Source: JACDBE01 sp963714055
GTDB lineage: Bacteria; Actinomycetota; Acidimicrobiia; Spongiisociales; UBA5794
Length of the DNA: 64,000 nucleotides
Direction: 5' to 3'
NCBI GenBank assembly: GCA_963714055.1
Contig: OY970227.1
Span: 558,001-622,000, forward strand
The position numbers and the translations under genes are program-made. Within the stretch, counting starts at the first letter, position 1. Each line of letters begins with the position of its first letter. Below, piece after piece: positions 55,448 through 63,258 of the stretch. The notes below the pieces were generated by a model. It saw nothing but the letters and a program-made list of their open reading frames with translations. It had not been told where the DNA came from and did not search any database.

Positions 55448-56409
55448 GACACCAAGCGCCCACGCGCCACCTGCTCGCCGGTGTGGTGGTGATGTCTGCG
55501 TTCCTGGCCGCCTGCGGTGGCGGGGGAGGCGGAGGCACCGCCACCAGCGGCGGCGCCACCGGCACCACTGGGGAGCTGACCACCACCACCGTCACCGAGA
55601 CGACGAACACGAGCTCAACGGCGCCGTCGACCACTCATGCATCGACAACCACCGAGCCGGCGGCGACCGGCCATGTCGTCTACTTCCTGCTCGAGGAGCT
55701 CGACGCCGACGATGGCGCGCCGGGCCCGTACCTGGCCCCCGTGTTCCGCGAAGCGTCGCCGATGGGCAGCGATGCGGCGACGGTCGTGACACTCCTGCTC
55801 GAGGGGCCGACGGCCGGTGAGACCTCCGGCATCCCTGCGATCTCGACTGCGATCCCGTCCGGGACCTCCCTCCTGGGCGTGACGGTCGAGTCGGGTGTGG
55901 CCACCGTCGACCTGAGCGGCGAGTTCGACGACGGTGGCGGGAGCCTCGCGATGATGGGACGTCTCGCCCAGGTCGTGTACACCCTGACCCGCCTGCCCGC
56001 CATCGGCGAGGTCGCCTTCAGTATCGATGGCACTCTTGTGACCACGTTCTCGGCGGAAGGGATCGAGCTGGACGGTCCGCAGAGACGGGACGACTACTAC
56101 GACCTGCTCCCACCGGTGTTCGTCGACAGCCCGTCATGGGGAGAGCCCGTCACGTCACCGGTCGCAGTGTCCGGCTTGAGCAACGTCTTCGAGGCGGTGT
56201 CCCAGGTCATGCTGACCGACGATGACGGCGCCAGCCTCTTCGAGGCTCACGTGATGGCGAGCTGTGGCACCGGCTGCTGGGGCGAGTGGTCGATCGAGAT
56301 CCCCTACTCGGTGGATCGCGAGCAGTTCGGGTCGCTGATCGTCTGGGAGATCTCGGCGGAGGACGGGAGCCGGGCCAACATCCGCGAGTACCCGGTCATC
56401 CTGCGCTAG
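55444..56409 (+). CDS. Lipoprotein with GerMN and Gmad2 domains
   Basis: The ATG overlaps the previous stop (ATGA). A signal peptide ends in the lipobox LAAC, followed by a long Gly/Thr/Ser linker. Residues about 80-205 form a GerMN domain (VVTLLLEGPTAGE, VATVDLSGEF, VVYTLTRLPAIGEVAFSIDG). Residues about 225-321 form a Gmad2 immunoglobulin-like domain (SPSWGEPVTSPVAVSGLSNV, FEAHVMASCGTGCWGEW). In actinobacteria this pair occurs in exported lipoproteins such as LpqB-like proteins. The link to the cytosolic cDPGS homologue is unexplained. Confidence 0.85.
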   Translation: MRHQAPTRHLLAGVVVMSAFLAACGGGGGGGTATSGGATGTTGELTTTTVTETTNTSSTAPSTTHASTTTEPAATGHVVYFLLEELDADDGAPGPYLAPVFREASPMGSDAATVVTLLLEGPTAGETSGIPAISTAIPSGTSLLGVTVESGVATVDLSGEFDDGGGSLAMMGRLAQVVYTLTRLPAIGEVAFSIDGTLVTTFSAEGIELDGPQRRDDYYDLLPPVFVDSPSWGEPVTSPVAVSGLSNVFEAVSQVMLTDDDGASLFEAHVMASCGTGCWGEWSIEIPYSVDREQFGSLIVWEISAEDGSRANIREYPVILR

Positions 56410-56427
56410 GTGTGCCGGCAAGTCGAG

Positions 56428-56826
56428 TCACAGCCTCGTGTCGTCAGCGGCTTCGACCAGGGCGGCGAATCCGTCGAGTTCTGCAGCTCCGGGCTCACCG
56501 ACGACAACGTGCACCCCGCGCAGCAGGTCGCCGTACCGCTCTTCCTGGCCCGGCCGCACCGACACAAACAGTGGGATATCGGTGGCGAGGACCTCCTGGT
56601 AGCGCTTGAGGATGGCGCGGTGCTGTGGCCGATCCAGGTCCACCTGGAACACCACTCCGTGCGCCTGCTCGACCATCGCGCACTCGCCCTTGAGGATCGG
56701 ACACGCCGTACCCACGTCCGGTCCGTGACATACCAACACCGGATGGCCGAGGTTCTCGAGGAATCGCGTCTCGAAGCCGGTGTCGCCCGAGGTGACATCG
56801 AGGATGATGCTTACTTCAGACCTCAT
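56428..56826 (-). CDS. 132-aa cytosolic protein with conserved Cys cluster, unknown function
   Basis: The ATG at 56826 follows AGGAGG. After SEVSIILDVTSGD the protein has CHGPDVGTACPILKGEC, three cysteines in 15 residues, then VVFQVDLDRPQHRAILKRYQ and a closing ELDGFAALVEAAD. I recall similar actinobacterial proteins only as hypothetical. The Cys/His spacing could bind a metal or act as a redox switch (inference). Confidence 0.75.
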   Translation of the reverse strand: MRSEVSIILDVTSGDTGFETRFLENLGHPVLVCHGPDVGTACPILKGECAMVEQAHGVVFQVDLDRPQHRAILKRYQEVLATDIPLFVSVRPGQEERYGDLLRGVHVVVGEPGAAELDGFAALVEAADDTRL

Positions 56827-57143
56827 CGCCAACCTCCTTTCGTACCAGGCGTACCACGGAGGTCTCGGCCCCGCCAGAGGAGAATGGCCCAAGGCGACCC
56901 GCGGCCTGCCCGTCCCGTCGCCGACTCCTCCTCGGGTCGCCGCCGTGCGGGACTCGGCTACGCGCTGCTTCCTGGGCTGTCAGGCGAGCGCGAACCCCGA
57001 CGCCGGGAGTGGCGGTCCGGCAAGCATCGAACCACCTGCCCAGACTGACGGCGTCGGCACCCTCCGGGGCACGGCTCTGGCCAGTCCCGGTCGCCAAGGT
57101 CTACTGCTGGCGTAGCCGGGCGATGGTTCGTCGCGGGCGGTGA
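56827..57143. other. Intergenic region, nothing recognised
   Basis: Spacer of 317 bases upstream of the Cys-cluster gene and downstream of the cupredoxin gene's 3' end. A short plus-strand frame from 56884 is Arg-rich and looks non-coding. No hairpin of note was found. Confidence 0.4.
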
Positions 57144-57566
57144 TCACTCGACGACGAGAGTCCCTTCCATCCCGGCGTCGAAGTGGGTCTCGATGCCGCA
57201 GATCACCTGGTAGGTCCCCGCCTCGTCGACGGTGAACTCCTGGGTCGTGGACTCACCAGCGGGAAGCGCCTCGACCTCGAACAGGATTCCCTCTTCTGTG
57301 AAGTCGGCCTCGGACTCGAGATCCTCACCGAGCCTGATCACCGCCCACTCGTGCTCGACACTTCCCACGTTCTCGAACTGGATGGTGAACGGCTCGCCGG
57401 CGGCAACCGTCCACGAGTTCGGCTCGAACTGGAACTCCGAGGCGGTGGCGTCGATTGTTGTCGACGCGCCGCCCGTCGTCGACGCGTCGTCGCCATCGTC
57501 GTCCCCACAGCTCCCGAGCAGCATCAGGGATGCGACGAGGGCAACGCTCAGAACATGACGTTTCAC
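57144..57566 (-). CDS. Cupredoxin-like (plastocyanin-type) lipoprotein
   Basis: A signal peptide with lipobox LLGSC anchors the protein, followed by an Asp/Thr-rich linker. The 100-residue cupredoxin domain carries all four type 1 copper ligands: His in VEHEWAV, then Cys, His and Met in CGIETHFDAGM. The 140-residue size is usual for a blue-copper electron carrier on the outer face of the cytoplasmic membrane. Its redox partner is not in the window. Confidence 0.9.
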   Translation of the reverse strand: MKRHVLSVALVASLMLLGSCGDDDGDDASTTGGASTTIDATASEFQFEPNSWTVAAGEPFTIQFENVGSVEHEWAVIRLGEDLESEADFTEEGILFEVEALPAGESTTQEFTVDEAGTYQVICGIETHFDAGMEGTLVVE

Positions 57567-57934
57567 GGTCCATCTCCTTCTCTCATCTCAAACCTACCCC
57601 GAAGGCCGGTCGGGTGGCGCCCAACGCCCGAGCGCGCCCCAGAACCCGTGCGGCTCCCGGCGGTAACCGGTCTCGGAGCTTGCACGATCGCGCGGCCTTG
57701 CCAGGATCACCTCGAGCCAGGCCGCCGACCGCGGTGCCGTGATTGGTTCGGCCGCTCGTCAGAGACTGGGATGGCTCCCCTCGGCGTTCGGCGATCGAGG
57801 ACGAGAAGGAGGTGTCGTTCGCCGTGTCGCTCTCCCAGCCGACCGATCCACACCGTCTTCAGGCTCCGTTCAGCGCCAACCGGCGATGATGTGTCGTACT
57901 GCTGTCCGCCCTTTGAACCACGAGGAGGAGCGTT
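57567..57934. other. Divergent intergenic region, nothing recognised
   Basis: A 368-base spacer between the cupredoxin lipoprotein (minus) and the PepSY protein (plus). No fragment, repeat or strong hairpin was recognised. A GAGGAGGAG ribosome site for the PepSY gene ends it. Confidence 0.45.
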
Positions 57935-58259
57935 ATGAACCGGACCAGATGGATCGTGGCAGCCGCGTTGGCCCTCGCCGTAGCGGGCGGCGGCGCCGCC
58001 ATCGCAAGCGGAGACGATGACGCCCCCATCACGGGATCGGCGCTCGATCGTGCGGTTACCGACCGCGCTCGAAGCCACCGGCGGGGGCACGGTGACCGAG
58101 ACCGAGATGGGAGACGACGGCGCCGCCTACAGCGTCGAGGTGAGGCTCGACGACGGCACCCAGGTCGAGGTGAACCTCGATGGCGAGTTCACTGTCATCG
58201 GGCGGTCAGCCGACGACGACGGCCTGGGCGACGACGACGGTGCAGGCGACGACGACTGA
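57935..58259 (+). CDS. Small secreted PepSY-like protein (frameshifted)
   Basis: The ATG at 57935 follows GAGGAGGAG. A signal peptide (RWIVAAALALAVAGGGAAIA) precedes ITGSALDRA. One extra base near 58050-58075 shifts the frame to TALEATGGGTVTETEMGDDG and YSVEVRLDDGTQVEVNLDG, a single PepSY unit. The tail is almost all Asp and Gly. Repaired length is about 107 residues. PepSY domains modulate proteases or bind ligands outside the cell; the acidic tail may bind cations. Confidence 0.75.
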
Positions 58260-58326
58260 CCGGACGCGGCGGGAACGGCCTACAGACCTGTCGTCGTCCA
58301 TCCACCGCAGCCGTCTTCGCCTGGTG

Positions 58327-58496
58327 TCAAGCCGCCCCGTCACGCGGTTCGAGGACGATGACGGGCGTCTCGGTCGACCGGCGGCCGGCATAGCCGCGTT
58401 TGTTCGACGTCGTCCACAGGAAGCGGCCGCCGCTGCGCCGGTAGAGCACCCGAAGCACGCGCCAAGCCACGTGCACGAACCACCGCGGCGGGACAC
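58327..58496 (-). pseudogene. Remnant of an F420-dependent nitroreductase-family gene
   Basis: One minus-strand frame reads WFVHVAWRVLRVLYRRSGGR then FLWTTSNKRGYAG, the N-terminal helix and strand of deazaflavin-dependent nitroreductases. The conserved LTTTGRxSG core that should follow is replaced by unrelated sequence, ending at TGA 58327 after about 50 residues. A GTG at 58496 with GAGGAGA upstream could be the old start, off by one frame. Confidence 0.4.
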
Positions 58497-58657
58497 TCGG
58501 CGGTCAGGTCTCCTCGGTGCCCACAGTCGACTCCTCCCGGGACTGACGCCTCTCCACCCTCCGTCCCGCTGATGTTCCTGCCGGGGCGCCGGGTCGACTC
58601 TCCGGCTTGTGACCTTCGCCCCTGTCGTGCCCGCGTGGCACCGGCAAGAGTTGAGTC

Positions 58658-60058
58658 ATGGCTGCCGCCTCACCCCTCGGCGCGGCTGCCGATGCCGCCG
58701 ATTCCGCTGGCACCCCTGCCCGTGAGCCTCCCTTCGGCCCGGACCACAGTGCCCCCGTCCCGAGCCTGGCGACCGGTCCGGCCCGCCCCGTCGAGGGAGT
58801 CTCGTCGTCCGATGACTGCAGGCTCGAGCGGCTGTACGTGGCTGAGCGGCGGCGGCCCTCGGACCGACGGGACGCACCTGGGCAGTCGGGTGCGGTCCCG
58901 CGTCAGCCCGCTCCGCCTCCGGCAAGCGGACGGCGGCGCACCGTCGCCTTGGTGGGCACCTACCCGCCGACTCATTGCGGCCTGGCGACATTCTCCGCCA
59001 ACCTCCTCGCCGCCATCGCCGCGCCCGCGTTCGGCTGGGAGGTGAAGGTCGTCCGGGTACTGGATGCGCCGGAGCCCGAGCACGCCCCGGAGGTGGCAGC
59101 ACACTGGGTCACGGGCGATCGACGGTCGCTGACTGACGCCCTCGGCGCGCTCTCCTCCGTCGAGGCCGTCGTGCTCCAACACGAGTTCGGCCTGTTCGGC
59201 GGTCAGGCAGGCGAGGACGTGCTCGAGCTCGTCCATGGCCTCGACGTGCCGCTGGTGGCCGTGTTGCACACCGTGCTCCTCGAGCCGAGCCGCCGCCAAC
59301 GCCACGTCCTGGAGCGGATCATGGGGGCGGCTGCGGTCGTCGTCGTGCAGAGTGAGGCGGCCAGGCAGCGACTCGCCCGGGTCCATGGGTCGGCCCCTGA
59401 GAGGGTGGTGGTCATCCCTCACGGCGCCGCCGAGAACTTCACCGGACCGGTTCTCGAGCGGGTGCCTTTGCCGGCCGTCCTGACCTGGGGGCTGCTCAGC
59501 CCGGGCAAGGGCATCGAGCAAGGCATCGAAGCCATCGGCCGTGTCGCCAGCCGGTCTCCGGCCCCCTTCTATGTGGTCGCCGGCCAGACCCACCCGAAGG
59601 TCCGCGCCACACACGGAGAGGGTTACCGGCAGACGCTGCGCTCCCGGGCCCTGTCGGTCGGGGTCGCCGACCGTGTCCGGTTCGACGACGCCTACCGGGA
59701 CTGGGACTCGCTGCGGTCCCTGGTGCGCAGTGTCGACGTCGTGTTGCTCCCCTACAAGTCACGAGACCAGGTCAGCTCGGGCGTCCTGGTCGAGGCGGTG
59801 GCGTCGGGGAAGCCGGTGGTGGCCACACGGTTCCCCCACGCCGAGGAGCTGCTCGCCTCCGGGGCCGGGCTGCTCGTCGACCACGGCGACGTGCAGGCGA
59901 TGGCCGAGGCGCTGCACCGGATCCTCTACGAGCCCGGGGTAGCCGACCAGATGGCGGCGGAGGCTCGCCGGGCGGCGCAGCCGCTTCTGTGGCCGGCGGT
60001 GGGAGCTGCCTACCGAGAGCTTCTCAACCGTGTCGTCGAACCCCGGGCCGTCGCCTGA
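58658..60058 (+). CDS. GT4-type glycosyltransferase
   Basis: The 466-residue protein has a low-complexity, Pro/Arg-rich first 90 residues and then a GT-B fold. It starts TVALVGTYPPTHCGLATFSA and has VVLQHEFGLFGGQAGEDV in the N-lobe. The C-lobe has VLTWGLLSPGKGIEQGIEAI (the donor-site Lys region) and VSSGVLVEAVASGKPVV (the usual ExxxxG/E motif is degenerate). GT4 enzymes transfer sugars from NDP-sugars with retention. The GH130 gene downstream on the same strand suggests a mannoside-related pathway (inference). Confidence 0.85.
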   Translation: MAAASPLGAAADAADSAGTPAREPPFGPDHSAPVPSLATGPARPVEGVSSSDDCRLERLYVAERRRPSDRRDAPGQSGAVPRQPAPPPASGRRRTVALVGTYPPTHCGLATFSANLLAAIAAPAFGWEVKVVRVLDAPEPEHAPEVAAHWVTGDRRSLTDALGALSSVEAVVLQHEFGLFGGQAGEDVLELVHGLDVPLVAVLHTVLLEPSRRQRHVLERIMGAAAVVVVQSEAARQRLARVHGSAPERVVVIPHGAAENFTGPVLERVPLPAVLTWGLLSPGKGIEQGIEAIGRVASRSPAPFYVVAGQTHPKVRATHGEGYRQTLRSRALSVGVADRVRFDDAYRDWDSLRSLVRSVDVVLLPYKSRDQVSSGVLVEAVASGKPVVATRFPHAEELLASGAGLLVDHGDVQAMAEALHRILYEPGVADQMAAEARRAAQPLLWPAVGAAYRELLNRVVEPRAVA

Positions 60059-60235
60059 CCCGGTGGCCGGTGCCGTCGTCCCGGGATGGCGCCCAGTCTG
60101 TGGACAACGGGCGCCCAGCGGCGGCGTCCGGGAGTGAGGGCGAGCGCGATCGTCACGGAAGAGACACAATGGCGACGTGTGCACCGTCGTTACGATGAGA
60201 CCACGGACCACCGCCCGATCAGGAGGGGACCGGCC

Positions 60236-61231
60236 TTGAGCGCCCAGTCCGACCCGCGCGAGTTGCTCCGCCGCCACCCGGGCAATCCCATCCTTGGCCC
60301 CGGCGATTTCCCCAAGATGGTCAACGCCGTGTTCAACCCCGGTGCCACCGTCGTCGACGGGCGCACGCTTCTGCTGCTGCGGGTCGAGCACCGCACCGGG
60401 CTCTCCTCGTTGGTGGCGGCCACCAGCGACAACGGGGTCGACAAGTGGGAGATCGACCCCGTCCGGGGGCTGCATCCCCTGGCCGGCAGCTTCGAGGAGC
60501 ACTGGGGTATCGAGGATGCGCGCATCACCAAGGTCGGCGACGAGTACTTCGTCGTCTATGTCGGCTACTCCGCCGCTGGACCCCTCGTTCTGCTGGCCAC
60601 CACCCAGGACTTCGTCCGCTGGGAACGCAGGGGCGTGCTCATGTCACCCGAGGACAAGGACGCCGCCCTGTTCCCCGCGACCTTCGGCGACCGGTGGGCG
60701 CTCATCCATCGGCCCGCCCCGTCGATGGCCGGGCTGGGCGCCCACATGTGGCTGTCGTTCAGCCCCGACCTGCGCCACTGGGGCGACTCCAAGGTACTGC
60801 TGGCGGCTCGGCGGGGCGGATGGTGGGATGCCAACAAGGTCGGGCTCGGCCCGCCCCCGTTGCTCACCGAGCGCGGGTGGCTGCTCTGCTACCACGGAGT
60901 GCGGGTTACCGCGTCCGGGTCGATCTACCGGCTCGGCCTCGCCCTGCTGGACCGAGACGACCCGACCAAGCTGCTGGCCCGCGGCAACGAGTGGGTGTTC
61001 GGTCCCCACGAACCGTACGAGCGTGGCGGCGACGTCTCCGATGTCGTGTTCCCGTGCGGGTGGATCCTGCGAGACGACGGCGACACGCTGCACGTGTACT
61101 ACGGCGCCGCCGACACCGTCGTCTGCCTCGCCGAGGCCAGCCTGGCCGGCCTCCTCGACCACCTCGAGCAGCATCCGTCTCCCGAGGAGTCCCACCGCAT
61201 TCCACCGATGGGCTGGCACGGACCGGGGTGA
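60236..61231 (+). CDS. GH130 family mannoside phosphorylase/hydrolase
   Basis: The TTG at 60236 is chosen because AGGAGG lies eight bases upstream; earlier in-frame starts lack such a site. The 331-residue five-bladed propeller begins HPGNPILGPGDFPKMVNAVF. It has the active-site EDAR of GIEDARITKV, then FFP-like VVFPCGWIL and LHVYYGAADTVVCLAEA near the end. GH130 enzymes cleave beta-mannosides, most by phosphorolysis. Which activity applies cannot be decided here. The length is typical. Confidence 0.88.
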   Translation: MSAQSDPRELLRRHPGNPILGPGDFPKMVNAVFNPGATVVDGRTLLLLRVEHRTGLSSLVAATSDNGVDKWEIDPVRGLHPLAGSFEEHWGIEDARITKVGDEYFVVYVGYSAAGPLVLLATTQDFVRWERRGVLMSPEDKDAALFPATFGDRWALIHRPAPSMAGLGAHMWLSFSPDLRHWGDSKVLLAARRGGWWDANKVGLGPPPLLTERGWLLCYHGVRVTASGSIYRLGLALLDRDDPTKLLARGNEWVFGPHEPYERGGDVSDVVFPCGWILRDDGDTLHVYYGAADTVVCLAEASLAGLLDHLEQHPSPEESHRIPPMGWHGPG

Positions 61232-61238
61232 CGGGGCC

Positions 61239-61255
61239 GGCGGGGAGTTCCCGCC
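61239..61255 (+). terminator. Short GC hairpin after the GH130 gene
   Basis: GGCGGG (61239-61244) pairs with CCCGCC (61250-61255) around a 5-base loop, eight bases after the stop. No T tract follows. Confidence 0.45.
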
Positions 61256-61286
61256 CTGAACGGCGGGATGGCGACGCCGTCCAGGC

Positions 61287-61420
61287 TCAGCATCTGGTGA
61301 TCTGGATCTTGCGGCCCGGCTCGCTCTGGGGCGCCAGGAACGCGGATCTCGAGGGTCCCGTCCCGTGTCACCGATATCGAACGTCATTCGGAGAACCGCC
61401 AAACAGTGAACCGGTGACCT
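61287..61420 (-). pseudogene. Remnant: C-terminal end of an Hsp20 small heat-shock protein
   Basis: With two one-base corrections the minus strand reads PNDVRYSVTRDGTLEIRVP then APQSEPGRKIQITRC and stops at 61287. This matches the DGVLEIRVP strand and the tail of the alpha-crystallin domain. The preceding 90 residues are absent. Confidence 0.4.
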
Positions 61421-61515
61421 TGTGGGAGCGGTGATGTCCGCTTCGGGTGATCGACCACGGTGGGCGGGGGACCGACTGGCCCGGGATGCGGTCCCGGGAG
61501 GTTCGGACGGAGCAC

Positions 61516-62085
61516 CTATCGATGGGCCTCGATGAGGGCGTGGGCGGCCTCGGTGAGGCGGCCCGCCGGATTGTCGGGTCCGTACATGCGGGCGGCAACC
61601 CAGGCGCCGTCCATCAACAGCAGCAGCTGGTCGGCGAGCGCTTCTGGGCGGCTCCGACCGGCCTCCTCGGCTAGCTGGGCGAACCGGTCACGCACCGTCT
61701 TCTTGTGGATCAGCGCGACCTGATGGCCAGGATGGTCCCGGTCGGGGAATTCGGCGGCGGTGCCTTGGAAGGTACAGCCGAGACACTCCGGGCTTGAGGA
61801 CAGCTTCTCGATCGCTTCGAACATCCCGACGAGCTTGCCGAGCGGGTCTGCGACGTCGGCGACGGCACCGTCGAGCCACTCCCAATACCGGCGGTTGGAC
61901 TCCTCGAGGTGGGCGACGATGAGGTCGTCCTTGGAGGGGAAGTGGCGGTAGAGACTCATCTTGGCCACCCCGGCCTCGGCGATGATGGTGTCGATCCCCA
62001 CCGCCCGGAACCCGTCCCGGTAGAACAGCCGCTGTGCCGCCTCCAGGATCCGCTCCCGAGCGGACGGTTCTCTCGTGATGGTCAT
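61516..62085 (-). CDS. TetR family transcriptional regulator
   Basis: The 189-residue protein has the TetR helix-turn-helix at residues 8-55: ARERILEAAQRLFYRDGFRA, VGIDTIIAEAGVAKMSLYRH, FPSKDDL. The ligand-binding C-terminal domain includes a Cys pair in SPECLGCTF. It is divergent from the LLM oxidoreductase gene, with two palindromes between them, so it most likely represses that gene and itself. Confidence 0.92.
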   Translation of the reverse strand: MTITREPSARERILEAAQRLFYRDGFRAVGIDTIIAEAGVAKMSLYRHFPSKDDLIVAHLEESNRRYWEWLDGAVADVADPLGKLVGMFEAIEKLSSSPECLGCTFQGTAAEFPDRDHPGHQVALIHKKTVRDRFAQLAEEAGRSRPEALADQLLLLMDGAWVAARMYGPDNPAGRLTEAAHALIEAHR

Positions 62086-62089
62086 CGGG

Positions 62090-62118
62090 TTGACATGATA
62101 CAGACTTGTCTGTACCTT
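62090..62118 (+). promoter_or_regulatory. Probable promoter of the LLM oxidoreductase gene
   Basis: A perfect -35 box TTGACA (62090-62095) and a weak -10 TACCTT (62113-62118) are 17 bases apart. The first TetR-type operator fills the spacer, which would block polymerase when bound. Confidence 0.5.
62100..62113. promoter_or_regulatory. TetR-type operator 1
   Basis: The inverted repeat ACAGAC-TT-GTCTGT lies within the predicted promoter, 14 bases before the TetR start on the other strand. Confidence 0.6.
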
Positions 62119-62129
62119 GCCAGTGCCAT

Positions 62130-62143
62130 AGACAGATCTGTCT
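62130..62143. promoter_or_regulatory. TetR-type operator 2
   Basis: The perfect palindrome AGACAGATCTGTCT shares the ACAGA...TCTGT arms with operator 1 but has a shorter centre. The two centres lie 30 bases apart, close to three helical turns, so two dimers could sit on the same face of the DNA. Confidence 0.6.
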
Positions 62144-62182
62144 CATCGAACGGGAACAGGGCATGAGAATCGCAGTCGTTAG

Positions 62183-63100
62183 ATGAGGTTCGGCCTCCAG
62201 GTCTATTCCTTCACCTGGCCCGGCGGCACCGAGGCGATCGGACCCACCCTCGCCAGAGTGGTGCGCTCCGCCGACGAGGCCGGGTTCGACTCGATCTGGG
62301 TAATGGACCACTTCTGGCAGATCGGGGCTCCGGGCTCGGAAACCGAACCCATGTTGGAGGGCTGGACCGCCCTCGGGTTCATGGCCGCCCACACCCAGCG
62401 GGCCCGTCTCGGGTTGATGGTCGGCGGTGTCCACTACCGCAACCCGGGGCTGTGGGTGAAGGCGGCCACAACTCTCGACGTGCTCTCGGGGGGACGGGCC
62501 TGGCTCGGTCTCGGCGCCGGCTGGAACCAGGCCGAGTCGGAGGGTCTGGGCTTTCCCTTCCCCGAGACCAGGATCCGTTTCGAGATGCTCGAAGACACGC
62601 TGCAGATTGCCCACCGCATGTTCGACGGAGAGCGCGGCAGCGAGCAGAGCTACGAAGGTAAGCGGTTCAGCGCAGGGCGTCTGCTCAACGTCCCCCAGTC
62701 GATCTCCCGACCACGGATCCCGATCATGATCGGCGGAGGCGGGGAGAAGAAGACGCTGCGTCTCGTCGCCCAATACGCCGATGCTTCCAACCTTTTCGGC
62801 GATCCCGACCAGCTGCGGCACAAGTACCGGATCCTCGCCGAGCACTGCGAGGCGGTGGGCCGACCATTCGAGGAGATCGAACGCACCGCCCTGCAGTCGG
62901 TGAGCCTGTTCGCCCCCAACGCTTGGCGGTCCACACCCGAATCCCCCGACGAGCTGGTCGACCGGTTCGGCCGTCTCGGCGACTCCGGTGTGCAGCAGGT
63001 GATCATCAACACCGCAGACGTCCACCACCCCGACGCTATCGACCTCCTGGCCAGCGAGGTCATGCCGCAACTCCGCGACGCAGAGAGCTCGCAAGGATGA
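62183..63100 (+). CDS. LLM class F420-dependent oxidoreductase
   Basis: The 305-residue luciferase-like monooxygenase starts RFGLQVYSFTWPGGTEAIGP. It contains FDSIWVMDHFWQ, GLMVGGVHYRNPGLWVK, GRAWLGLGAGWNQAE and PIMIGGGGEKKTLRL, which define the F420-using bacterial branch. The substrate is unknown. A 7-codon reading frame (MRIAVVR) begins at 62163 and its stop overlaps this ATG. The gene is under TetR-type control, judging by the operators upstream, and its stop overlaps the next short frame as ATGA. Confidence 0.9.
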   Translation: MRFGLQVYSFTWPGGTEAIGPTLARVVRSADEAGFDSIWVMDHFWQIGAPGSETEPMLEGWTALGFMAAHTQRARLGLMVGGVHYRNPGLWVKAATTLDVLSGGRAWLGLGAGWNQAESEGLGFPFPETRIRFEMLEDTLQIAHRMFDGERGSEQSYEGKRFSAGRLLNVPQSISRPRIPIMIGGGGEKKTLRLVAQYADASNLFGDPDQLRHKYRILAEHCEAVGRPFEEIERTALQSVSLFAPNAWRSTPESPDELVDRFGRLGDSGVQQVIINTADVHHPDAIDLLASEVMPQLRDAESSQG

Positions 63101-63255
63101 CCGTCGCCACCGACCTCGACCGTCATTCGGTGATCGACCTCACCGAGGGGAGAGTGAGCGGGCGCCCTCATACCACCCAGATCTGGTTCGCCCGGCCGGA
63201 GGAGACCATCTACCTGCCACTTTCGATCGCCGTCGACCTGGACCCCACCACCTGA
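63097..63255 (+). pseudogene. Truncated deazaflavin-dependent nitroreductase/oxidase-like fragment
   Basis: The ATG overlaps the LLM stop (ATGA). The first 40 residues read VIDLTEGRVSGRPHTTQIWF and ARPEETIYL, like the N-terminal strands of deazaflavin-dependent nitroreductases. The text then becomes unrelated and stops at residue 52; an intact family member has about 130 residues. It is translated if the LLM gene is, but probably not functional. Confidence 0.5.
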
Positions 63256-63258
63256 ACG

